From JBBDRX01 sp040905245 (GTDB taxonomy: Bacteria > Bacteroidota > Rhodothermia > Balneolales > Balneolaceae), in contig JBBDRX010000073.1 of NCBI GenBank assembly GCA_040905245.1, positions 1 through 5,775 on the forward strand: 5,775 bases of DNA. The letters run 5' to 3'. The notes under the pieces were generated by a model that saw only the letters and a program-made list of their open reading frames with translations, ran no database searches and was not told the DNA's origin. Both the position numbers and the translations under genes were made by a program. Shown here in pieces: positions 1-5,775 of the stretch (positions are counted from its first letter, which is position 1; each line of letters starts with the position of its first letter).

Positions 1-2
1 TC

Positions 3-941
3 TATATCGGCCCCATGTTCCGGGCCGAACGACCTCAGAAAGGCCGACAACGACAGTTCCATCAGTTTGGAATCGAGATTCTCGGAAGTGACGATCCAAT
101 GGCAGACCTGGAAGCGATCTCTTTTATGACGCACCTGATCGAATCCATTGGGATCCCGAGAACCACTCTCCGACTCAACTCCATTGGAGATCCGGAAGAT
201 CGATCTCGTTATCGGAAAGCTTTGCGTGATTGGTTTGAGCCACGAAAGGCCGATTTGAGTGAGATCTCCCGAGAACGACTGAATCGAAATCCCCTGCGAA
301 TTCTCGACTCCAAAGAGGAGCAGGATCAACCCCTTGTTGCCGATGCTCCCCGTATTTCAGACTACCTGAGTGACGAAGCACGTGACCATTTCGACCGTTT
401 GAAGGCCTATCTGAATCTTTCCGGGATCGAATTCGAGCTCGACCCACTGTTGGTTCGTGGTCTGGATTACTACTCTCGCACGGCGTTTGAATGGACCAGT
501 CCCGATCTCGGTTCCCAGGATGCCATCGCGGGAGGTGGGCGGTATGACGGATTGATCGAGGAGATTGGAGGCCCGTCGACTCCCGCCGTTGGATTTGCTG
601 CCGGCATGGAGCGCCTGTTGATCGCCTGTGAAGAGCTCGGGATCGAACTGGGAGAAACCGTCACTCCGGACCTTTATCTGGTGACACTTGGGGACGATGC
701 CCGCGAATGGGCCGTCACTGCACTCAAACAGATCCGTGAGGGTGGAATTTCGGCGACGACCGACTATAGTGGTCGATCCATGAAGGCGCAGATGAAAGAT
801 GCCAATCGCGAGAATGCACGCTATACTCTCCTTGTCGGAAGTCAGGAGCTGAAAGATGGAGCGTTCACACTCCGTGACATGAAGCAGAGTGAAGAGGAGG
901 CTCTTTCTCTGGATCGTATTATTGAAAAACTACGCTCCTGA
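3..941 (+). CDS. hisS: Histidyl-tRNA synthetase, C-terminal part (5' end outside window)
   Basis: Class II aminoacyl-tRNA synthetase that charges tRNA-His with histidine in the cytoplasm. The frame is open to the left edge, and the first codons (Tyr-Ile-Gly-Pro-Met) are already inside motif 2, so the ATG at 15 is internal and not the start. Counting from that Met: motif 2 with FRAERPQKGRQRQFHQFG at 2-19; a conserved NPLRILDSK at 92-100; the histidine-binding HisA motif LVRGLDYYSRTAFEW at 146-160; GGGRYDGL at 173-180; and motif 3 around GFAAGMERL at 193-201. The anticodon-binding alpha/beta domain covers about 218-308. Bacterial HisRS is usually about 420-430 residues, so roughly the first 110-120, including motif 1, are missing through the window edge. 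All motifs seen are intact. The gene ends in TGA, 46 nt from the oppositely oriented antiporter-tail gene. Identification is secure. Confidence 0.97.
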   Translation, partial: YIGPMFRAERPQKGRQRQFHQFGIEILGSDDPMADLEAISFMTHLIESIGIPRTTLRLNSIGDPEDRSRYRKALRDWFEPRKADLSEISRERLNRNPLRILDSKEEQDQPLVADAPRISDYLSDEARDHFDRLKAYLNLSGIEFELDPLLVRGLDYYSRTAFEWTSPDLGSQDAIAGGGRYDGLIEEIGGPSTPAVGFAAGMERLLIACEELGIELGETVTPDLYLVTLGDDAREWAVTALKQIREGGISATTDYSGRSMKAQMKDANRENARYTLLVGSQELKDGAFTLRDMKQSEEEALSLDRIIEKLRS

Positions 942-987
942 GTCCAGGCCCCGACTTGTCAAAGACCAGCCTCATTCAATCATTGAG
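942..987. other. Short convergent intergenic region, no clear terminator
   Basis: Forty-six bases separate the TGA of hisS (939-941) from the TGA of the leftward antiporter tail (990-988). I see only a tiny inverted repeat (TCAAT-C-ATTGA at 976-986), whose one-base loop cannot form a normal hairpin. There is no GC-rich stem followed by a T-run on either strand. Termination of the two converging transcripts is therefore either Rho-dependent or lies inside the opposing gene. Confidence 0.5.
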
Positions 988-2241
988 TCAGCTGTGGTTG
1001 GTCAACAGCCGAATGACCTCTTTCGGATTCGTCACCTTTTTAAGGCTCTCCAGTACATCGGTGGAACGAATCAATTTGGCCGTGGAGTTGAGCGCTTTTA
1101 GATGATCCTGTACCGATATCTCTTTTGGAGACAACAGGAGTAGAACCAAGTGAGCCGGGTGAGCCGCCCGTTTCACCTTCACTCCCTTCGGAGAGATCCC
1201 GATGTGCAGGATCTGCTCACTCACTTTGGATGTGTGCGACTCAAAGAGGAAGACTCCGGGCATGACCTCCGGATTGTACCCGTCGCTACTTTCGATCAAC
1301 CGGTTGACGATTCGGTCTACATCGATGTCTCCGATAGCCGGTTCATCCCGAAGCAGATGGGCCAGCATCTGATCCAGTCTCTCGCACGATAACTGAATGG
1401 ACACGCGCTCTTCGCTCAACAGGCGGGTATTTTCCGATCGGTCCTGCCCTGTCTGCACTCGATCCACTTCGGATGGATAGACAGTGATGAAGCTCAATTC
1501 AGGATATCGCTGCGCAATAACGCGTGGAAGTCGATCCAGACCCGGCCGCCAGGAAAGCGTCCCCTCGCGGGCACTGAAGAGGACAAACAGATCGCTTTCA
1601 AGTCGATTCTCATCGAGCCAGCGTGGCAACTCTGACCAGGCTCCAATTTCCTCGAAATGGATATCCAGATCGGGACGTATCTTGTCGATCCTGCCCGAAA
1701 CAAACGCTCCTCTCTCTTTTGTGGAGACAACGACAAGGCTGCCTCCAATCTGCTCGACCATCAATTTCAGGGATCGAATCACTTCTGAAAAACCGTTCTC
1801 CAATGCTGCATAGGGTGGAATGGCCAGAATCATCCGGTCAAACGTATTGACCGGCCGCTCAATCTTCGAAACCATCACCATCTCGTTCAAATCTTCCATG
1901 AGCTGATCCAGGATGGATCCAAAGATGCGTCGTTTGGTCGAGACCTCGCCGTTCCATCCAATGATCACGTTGGAAATTCGAAGCTCACTGACAGCTCGAA
2001 CAATACCTCGAGCAATGTTCAGATCGACCCGGGTAATCGGAGTCACCGGAACCTCGGCCGCAGCTGCATGAATCACTGCGTGGCTCAACATTTTCTCTCC
2101 CTTGGCCACTTGTGCTTCCACATCAATTCCGTCCCGCGCTACGGTTAGCGGGTAGACAGACTGCCCCGATTTGGCATCCCGAACCATGAAAGCGATATCC
2201 ATCAACGCATCGGAAGTCTCCGGATTGGCCAACGGTACCAA
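988..2241 (-). CDS. Tandem universal-stress-protein domains plus EIIA-like domain (antiporter tail)
   Basis: Cytoplasmic regulatory tail of the antiporter, separated from it by two stops. The open stretch after TAG begins at 2280; 2241 is only the first plausible start (TTG), and the first ATG is at 2202. Numbering from TTG: USP domain 1 (about 1-128) starts with the usual strand LVPLANP and has GWNG at 95-98 and GS at 108-109. This matches exactly the G-2x-G-9x-G(S/T) ATP-binding signature. USP domain 2 (about 132-258) begins FDRMILAIPP and ends in FITVYP, but lacks that signature, so it is probably non-binding. Residues about 295-417 look like a PTS EIIA type-2 fold: ESHTSKVSEQILHIGIS with His336 where EIIA has its phosphorylated His, then HLVLLLLSPKEISVQDHLKALNSTAKLI (363-390), written here as a description of the helix-strand core. 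No good Shine-Dalgarno precedes the TTG or the ATG, and an ATG start would lose the first USP strand. Independent expression is thus doubtful. The USP call is firm, the EIIA call moderate. Confidence 0.75.
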   Translation of the reverse strand: MVPLANPETSDALMDIAFMVRDAKSGQSVYPLTVARDGIDVEAQVAKGEKMLSHAVIHAAAAEVPVTPITRVDLNIARGIVRAVSELRISNVIIGWNGEVSTKRRIFGSILDQLMEDLNEMVMVSKIERPVNTFDRMILAIPPYAALENGFSEVIRSLKLMVEQIGGSLVVVSTKERGAFVSGRIDKIRPDLDIHFEEIGAWSELPRWLDENRLESDLFVLFSAREGTLSWRPGLDRLPRVIAQRYPELSFITVYPSEVDRVQTGQDRSENTRLLSEERVSIQLSCERLDQMLAHLLRDEPAIGDIDVDRIVNRLIESSDGYNPEVMPGVFLFESHTSKVSEQILHIGISPKGVKVKRAAHPAHLVLLLLSPKEISVQDHLKALNSTAKLIRSTDVLESLKKVTNPKEVIRLLTNHS

Positions 2242-2280
2242 AATTCGCTGGGGCGCATCCGATGGCTCGTACGGTTTCTG

Positions 2281-2340
2281 CTATTCCTGAATCGCGAGTC
2301 TCCGTACATATTTCTCTACCAGCCAAGGCCCCAATAGTCA
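2281..2340 (-). other. Two in-frame stop codons (TGA, TAG) at antiporter/tail junction
   Basis: On the minus strand the codons run Ile-Leu-Tyr-Thr, TGA (2340-2338), 18 sense codons reading LLGPWLVEKYVRRLAIQE, TAG (2283-2281), then Gln-Lys-Pro-Tyr-Glu-Pro. The plus strand shows TCA at 2338-2340 and CTA at 2281-2283. Each stop is one substitution from a plausible sense codon: TGA from TGC/TGT (Cys) or TGG, and TAG from GAG (Glu), which would give a Gln-Glu-Glu linker. The TGA is followed by CTA and the TAG by CAG. These are observations of sequence; their meaning is treated under findings. Confidence 0.9.
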
Positions 2341-3468
2341 GGTATAGAGAATCATCATCACCACGGCATTCACGGCCGTAGAGTCAAAAAAGCCGAGATC
2401 GTATCCGACCAGCGTCACAGCAAGGGTTGCCGCCGATTGCGGTGTCGTTAACCCGAAAATCACCCACCCCTCTTCCACACTCTGTTTAAGAACCAGTCGT
2501 GTCAACCACGCAGAGATCCCTTTCCCCGAAAAGACGAGTAGTGTAAACAGAAACGACTGGATCCATACCTCCAAAGAGCCAAGAACCTCGATGTCGATCA
2601 ACATTCCGACTGAAATCAGAAAGAACGGAATAAAGAGGGCGTTCCCGACAAACTGAACCCGACTCATCAAGGTACCGGTACCCGGCACCAGTCGGTTCAG
2701 GAGAAGACCTGCAAAGAACGCACCGATAATCGGAGCCAGACCCGCCACATCGGCCAAAAAAGCAGTTGTAAAGAGGACCGCGACCATGAAGACGAAGTCG
2801 GTATTACTCTCGTATTTAACGTTTCGGAAAAACCAGCGGGCCAGCCGTGGAATAATGACAATGGCCGCCGTGATATAGAGCGCGACCTGGGTCACGAATT
2901 GAATCCAGTAGCCGACTCCCGCTTGCTCTCCGGCAGAGGCTGCAATGACCGCAAGGACACCAAGAGAGAGGGTATCGGTGACCAGCGTTCCCCCGAGAGC
3001 CATCGTAACCGCCATATTCTTGGTAATTCCGAGGCGTTCGGTAATGGGGTAGGCAAGCAGAGTGTGGGACCCGACGATGGCTCCCAGCAAGATGGATGTG
3101 CTTTCGGAAAACCCGAGAAGATGAAGCCCCATCAAATAGGCTCCCCCCATCGGCAGTGAAAACGAGAGCAATCCAAACCCGATACTCTTGTTTCTCAGTT
3201 TCTCAAACCGATTGAGGTCGATCGCGAGTCCGGCCATGAACATCAAATAGAGCAGACCGACCGTACCCAACAGATCGATCGTACTGTCTCTCTCCAAAAA
3301 CCCCAGCAGACTCGGTCCCACGAGCGCACCAGCCAGGATCAACCCGACCAGTCCCGGAATCTTGAGCTTCTTGATGGCCAGTGGTGCCAGCAATATAACC
3401 AGCATCACGACTGCAAAGATCAGAACCGGGTCCGAAAAGGGTAGCGAGAAAGGTGTCGCGTCGTTCAT
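2338..3468 (-). CDS. CPA2-type Na+(K+)/H+ antiporter membrane domain, truncated at last helix
   Basis: Integral inner-membrane exchanger domain of the monovalent cation:proton antiporter-2 (Na_H_Exchanger/KefB-like) family, which swaps Na+ or K+ for protons. About 12-13 hydrophobic segments are visible: near residues 14-32, 38-58, 64-84, 95-120, 125-142, 152-180, 188-214, 224-244, 246-262, 276-293, 301-327, 334-361 and 364 onward. The segment with GGTLVTDTLSLG (159-170) carries the likely ion-binding Asp165 of the 'TD' type seen in this family. GLVGLILAGALVGPSLLG (39-56) is a typical second helix. The final segment (TAVNAVVMMILYT, 364-376) is cut by TGA after about 13 residues, whereas the frame beyond the stop supplies its expected end (LLGPWLVEKY). 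The ATG at 3468 lies 3 nt after the purL stop with no strong Shine-Dalgarno, so translation is probably coupled to purL. The ion preferred cannot be told from sequence. Confidence 0.88.
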   Translation of the reverse strand: MNDATPFSLPFSDPVLIFAVVMLVILLAPLAIKKLKIPGLVGLILAGALVGPSLLGFLERDSTIDLLGTVGLLYLMFMAGLAIDLNRFEKLRNKSIGFGLLSFSLPMGGAYLMGLHLLGFSESTSILLGAIVGSHTLLAYPITERLGITKNMAVTMALGGTLVTDTLSLGVLAVIAASAGEQAGVGYWIQFVTQVALYITAAIVIIPRLARWFFRNVKYESNTDFVFMVAVLFTTAFLADVAGLAPIIGAFFAGLLLNRLVPGTGTLMSRVQFVGNALFIPFFLISVGMLIDIEVLGSLEVWIQSFLFTLLVFSGKGISAWLTRLVLKQSVEEGWVIFGLTTPQSAATLAVTLVGYDLGFFDSTAVNAVVMMILYT

Positions 3469-3471
3469 GAA

Positions 3472-5709
3472 TCAGGATTGGTTCATCGCATCCGGCAGAA
3501 CGCTCTCGTACCGAATGGCCAGCTCGGAAACAGGCACTCGAATCTCGTCGTCAATCTCCAGAATATCGCCACCGGTCTCACCCAGACGTTCGCAGCGGAC
3601 TCCTGCCTCATTGAACCAGGCGATCAGTGCATCGGCATTCAAATCGGGTACCGTCACCAGCACACCCGATTGTGCTTCACTGAAGAGGCGCTCTAGAAGT
3701 CTTCCGCCAAGTTTCTTGGTGGCCACCCGGGCTCCCATCGACGAGAAAATTGCCATTTCGGCCAGAGCGACACCCAACCCCCCGTCGGAAAGGTCGTGTG
3801 CTGCTGTGACCCGTCTCTCCTGAATAGCGGTGAGAAGACGTTCCTGAAGTCGAACTTCAAAATCGAGATCCAGCGCCGGTGCGTCTCCGGATGTCACATT
3901 GTGAATGACCTTCAGATACTCACTTCCTCCCAGTCCCTCACGTGGAGCGCCAATATAGAGAATTGCCTCCCCCTCTGCCTTGAATGTCGGGGTCATACGA
4001 TGTTTATCCAGATCCTCGATCAAACCCAACATCCCGATCACCGGTGTCGGAAAGATCGCTCCATTCGGATTCTCGTTGTAAAAACTGACATTCCCGCCTG
4101 TCACAGGTGTGGAGAGCGCCCGACACGCATCTCCCATTCCTCCAAGTGCCTCCCGGAAGGTCCAGAAGACGTCCGGTTTGTAAGGATTTCCGAAGTTGAG
4201 ACAGTTGGTAATTGCCAGGGGTCTGGCACCACTGCAGACTACATTCCGAGCCGCTTCTGCAACAGCGATCTGCCCGCCACGTCTCGGATTCAGATAGACA
4301 TAGCGACCGTTGCAGTCCGTCTTGACGGCCAATCCGCGGCGAGTCCCTTTAATGCGAATCACCCCGGAATCCGATGCACCCGGACCGTTCACCGTGTTGG
4401 TCCGCACCATCGTGTCATACTGCTCGTAGACCCATCGTTTGGAGGCGATGTTGGCGGATCCGATCAACGATGCCAGCACATTCTGAAGATCTGTCGGGTG
4501 GTCCAGGGAGTCCGTGTCAAAGGACTGCACCTCGTCGAGCCAGGCAGGACGTGTCGCTTCGCGCTCATATTGCGGGGCACCTCCTCCCAGCACCAGAGAG
4601 TCGGCCGGCATATCGGCCTTGATCTCGCCATTTTTCCAATAGGTTACCCGATCGCCCTCCACCACTTCGCCAATAATAACCGCGTGAAGATCCCATTTTT
4701 CATAAACGTCAATAATCTCCTGCTCACGCCCCTTATCGGCCACAACCAGCATCCGTTCCTGACTCTCGCTCAAGAGTAACTCGTAGGCTGTCATTCCCTC
4801 CTCTCTGGCCGGAATCTTGTCCAGATCAATTCTCATCCCTTCCCCCCCCTTGGCTGTCATTTCGGAGGTGGAACAGGCAATACCGGCCGCTCCCATGTCC
4901 TGCATTCCAACGACAGCACCGGTTTGGAGTGCCTCCAGACTCGCTTCCAGGAGAAGCTTTTCAGTAAACGGGTCCCCAACCTGTACGCTCGGCCGTTTCG
5001 CTTCACTCTCCTCACTGATCTCTTCAGATGCAAATGTGGCCCCGTGAATCCCGTCTCGCCCGGTACTGGATCCTACGATAATCACGGGATTCCCGACTCC
5101 CTGTGCGATCGCAGAAGCTGTTTCACCCACCTTCACAATGCCGACACTCATGGCGTTGACCAATGGATTTCCCTCATAGGTATCATCAAAGCAGACTTCG
5201 CCTCCGACCACCGGAACACCAAACGAGTTCCCGTAATCGGCAATTCCCCGAACCACGCCGTCCAGCAAATAACGGACTCGTGGCTCCTCCATTCGTCCGA
5301 ACCGAAGGGAGTTGAGTGAGGCGATCGGTCGGGCACCCATGGTAAAAATATCTCGATGAATTCCACCGACACCCGTTGCTGCCCCTTGATACGGCTCGAT
5401 CGCAGATGGATGGTTGTGACTCTCGACCTTGAATGCACACGCCAACCCATCTCCGATATCGACCAGACCGGCATTCTCTTCACCGGCTCCCACCAACAGT
5501 TGCTCTCCTTCCCGTGGAAGTTTCTTGATCTCAAGAATGGAGTTTTTGTATGAGCAGTGTTCACTCCACATGACCGAGTAGACCTCCAGCTCGGTAAAGG
5601 TGGGTCGACGACCCAGATAGTCCTGGATCATGGTGTACTCGTCTTCGGTCAATCCGTGATCGAGCGCCAGCTCGAGCGTCACTTCAGGTTCCTGTGGCGT
5701 GGTAGACAT
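3472..5709 (-). CDS. purL: Phosphoribosylformylglycinamidine synthase subunit PurL
   Basis: Catalytic ATP-dependent amidotransferase subunit that converts FGAR plus ammonia to FGAM, the fourth step of de novo purine synthesis, in a cytoplasmic complex with PurS and the glutaminase PurQ. The 745 residues match the small bacterial PurL rather than the ~1300-residue fused enzyme. Landmarks: the FGAR-binding/catalytic MWSEHCSYKNS (47-57); the ATP-site KVESHNHPSAIEPYQGAATG (94-113); GGIHRDIFTMGARP (115-128); GGEVCFDDTYEGNPLVNAMSVG (169-190), described by its ends GGE and SVG; QDMGAAGIACSTSEM (270-284); LLLSESQERML (311-321); a second half with NCLNFGNPYKPDVFW (502-516), TGGNVSFYNE (537-546) and AAHDLSDGGLG (636-646). 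This is the usual duplicated AIRS-type fold. Start: the ATG at 5709 fits the family N-terminus, although the frame is open upstream to the window edge and no strong Shine-Dalgarno is visible. The gene stops with TGA (3474-3472), 3 nt before the antiporter ATG and in the same frame. No defects seen; neither purS nor purQ lies in the window. Confidence 0.97.
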   Translation of the reverse strand: MSTTPQEPEVTLELALDHGLTEDEYTMIQDYLGRRPTFTELEVYSVMWSEHCSYKNSILEIKKLPREGEQLLVGAGEENAGLVDIGDGLACAFKVESHNHPSAIEPYQGAATGVGGIHRDIFTMGARPIASLNSLRFGRMEEPRVRYLLDGVVRGIADYGNSFGVPVVGGEVCFDDTYEGNPLVNAMSVGIVKVGETASAIAQGVGNPVIIVGSSTGRDGIHGATFASEEISEESEAKRPSVQVGDPFTEKLLLEASLEALQTGAVVGMQDMGAAGIACSTSEMTAKGGEGMRIDLDKIPAREEGMTAYELLLSESQERMLVVADKGREQEIIDVYEKWDLHAVIIGEVVEGDRVTYWKNGEIKADMPADSLVLGGGAPQYEREATRPAWLDEVQSFDTDSLDHPTDLQNVLASLIGSANIASKRWVYEQYDTMVRTNTVNGPGASDSGVIRIKGTRRGLAVKTDCNGRYVYLNPRRGGQIAVAEAARNVVCSGARPLAITNCLNFGNPYKPDVFWTFREALGGMGDACRALSTPVTGGNVSFYNENPNGAIFPTPVIGMLGLIEDLDKHRMTPTFKAEGEAILYIGAPREGLGGSEYLKVIHNVTSGDAPALDLDFEVRLQERLLTAIQERRVTAAHDLSDGGLGVALAEMAIFSSMGARVATKKLGGRLLERLFSEAQSGVLVTVPDLNADALIAWFNEAGVRCERLGETGGDILEIDDEIRVPVSELAIRYESVLPDAMNQS

Positions 5710-5775
5710 AGAGATCGGACAGTTCAGTTGAAATTGACTGATTCCCCGGTTGAGAGAATCTTGAAAATAGGAAAA
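5710..5775 (-). other. Leader of purL, upstream part outside window
   Basis: Sixty-six bases precede the purL ATG before the window ends. Read leftward they are AT-richer than the gene, with TTTTCCTATTTTCAAG at the far end (5775-5760), which could be part of a promoter but matches no consensus convincingly. There is no AGGAGG-like ribosome-binding site next to the ATG (the sequence before it is CCGATCTCT). A weak or absent Shine-Dalgarno is common in Bacteroidota-related phyla. The stretch is too short to judge a purine riboswitch or operator. Confidence 0.35.

Larger units (their letters stand above)
988..3468 (-). pseudogene. Cation:proton antiporter-USP-USP-EIIA-like fusion interrupted by two in-frame stops
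   Basis: Read as one frame from the ATG at 3468 to the TGA at 990-988, this locus spans 826 codons before the final stop. It encodes a membrane antiporter (1-376), a linker, two universal-stress-protein-like domains and a PTS EIIA-like C-terminus. Codon 377 is TGA (2340-2338) and codon 396 is TAG (2283-2281). The distance between the two open halves is an exact multiple of three (3468-2241=1227), and the sequence between and after the stops continues sensibly (LLGPWLVEKYVRRLAIQE, then QKPYEPSDAPQRILVPLANP), so there is no frameshift. Antiporters with cytoplasmic USP tails in one chain are a known arrangement. The first stop falls inside the last membrane helix, so the truncated product would be incomplete. 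The most economical reading is a recently inactivated or split gene. Stop readthrough or sequencing error cannot be excluded. The two open halves are listed separately. Confidence 0.65.

Noticed and set aside
991..1009. GCTGT/ACAGC inverted repeat near the convergent gene ends as a terminator
   Set aside because: The stem is only 5 bp, lies inside the final codons of the tail gene, and no T-run follows on either strand.
889..1813. Several 70-110 codon plus-strand open frames over the hisS end and the antiporter tail
   Set aside because: They overlap conserved hisS or the USP/EIIA-like frame, have low-complexity composition and no plausible start signals.
2281..2340. Frameshift as the cause of the split antiporter
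   Set aside because: The two halves are in the same frame and the intervening codons translate to the expected helix end and linker, so substitutions, not indels, explain the break.
3796..4779. A 327-codon open frame on the plus strand, opposite purL
   Set aside because: It lies entirely antisense to a clearly conserved purL; its translation is rich in His, Arg, Cys and Ser with no recognisable domain, typical of a mirror frame of a well-biased gene.
988..5709. Genetic code in which TGA is a sense codon
   Set aside because: hisS, purL and the antiporter tail all end at TGA at the expected protein lengths, and reading through the purL TGA would fuse PurL to the antiporter. TGA therefore works as a stop here.
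5710..5775. Purine riboswitch or PurR-type operator ahead of purL
   Set aside because: Only 66 nt are available and no pairing pattern or known operator palindrome is visible in them.

Overview
The window holds three bacterial loci. The 3' part of hisS (histidyl-tRNA synthetase) reads rightward off the left edge. It faces a leftward pair made of purL (FGAM synthase, complete) followed 3 nt later by a gene for a monovalent cation:proton antiporter with a large cytoplasmic regulatory tail. Coding density is very high: the only non-coding stretches are the 46 nt between the convergent hisS and antiporter-tail stops, the 3 nt after purL, and the 66 nt upstream of purL. No RNA genes, insertion sequences, CRISPR arrays or long repeats were seen.

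The organism is a bacterium with moderate G+C (roughly 50-55% by eye). The PurL is the ~745-residue form that works with separate PurS and PurQ. The antiporter joined to universal-stress-protein domains resembles proteins I associate with the Balneolota/Rhodothermota/Bacteroidota side of the tree. That placement is recollection of family resemblance, not a computed phylogeny.

The region that stands out is 2281-2340. The antiporter membrane domain (2338-3468) and the USP-USP-EIIA-like tail (988-2241) lie in one reading frame with no frameshift, but two stop codons 19 codons apart separate them: TGA at 2340-2338 and TAG at 2283-2281. The 18 codons between the stops and the codons after TAG still read as the expected end of the last membrane helix plus linker. 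The locus is therefore either a very recent double-nonsense pseudogene, a gene split into a truncated channel-like half and a poorly initiated tail, or, less likely, a readthrough arrangement. TGA is an ordinary terminator for hisS, purL and the tail, so a changed genetic code for TGA is not supported.

Functionally, hisS and purL are housekeeping genes (translation and de novo purine synthesis). The antiporter would act in Na+/K+/pH homeostasis, and its tail suggests gating by nucleotide binding (USP motif) and possibly by PTS-type phosphoryl state (EIIA-like domain). Its position directly behind purL suggests cotranscription rather than a shared pathway.
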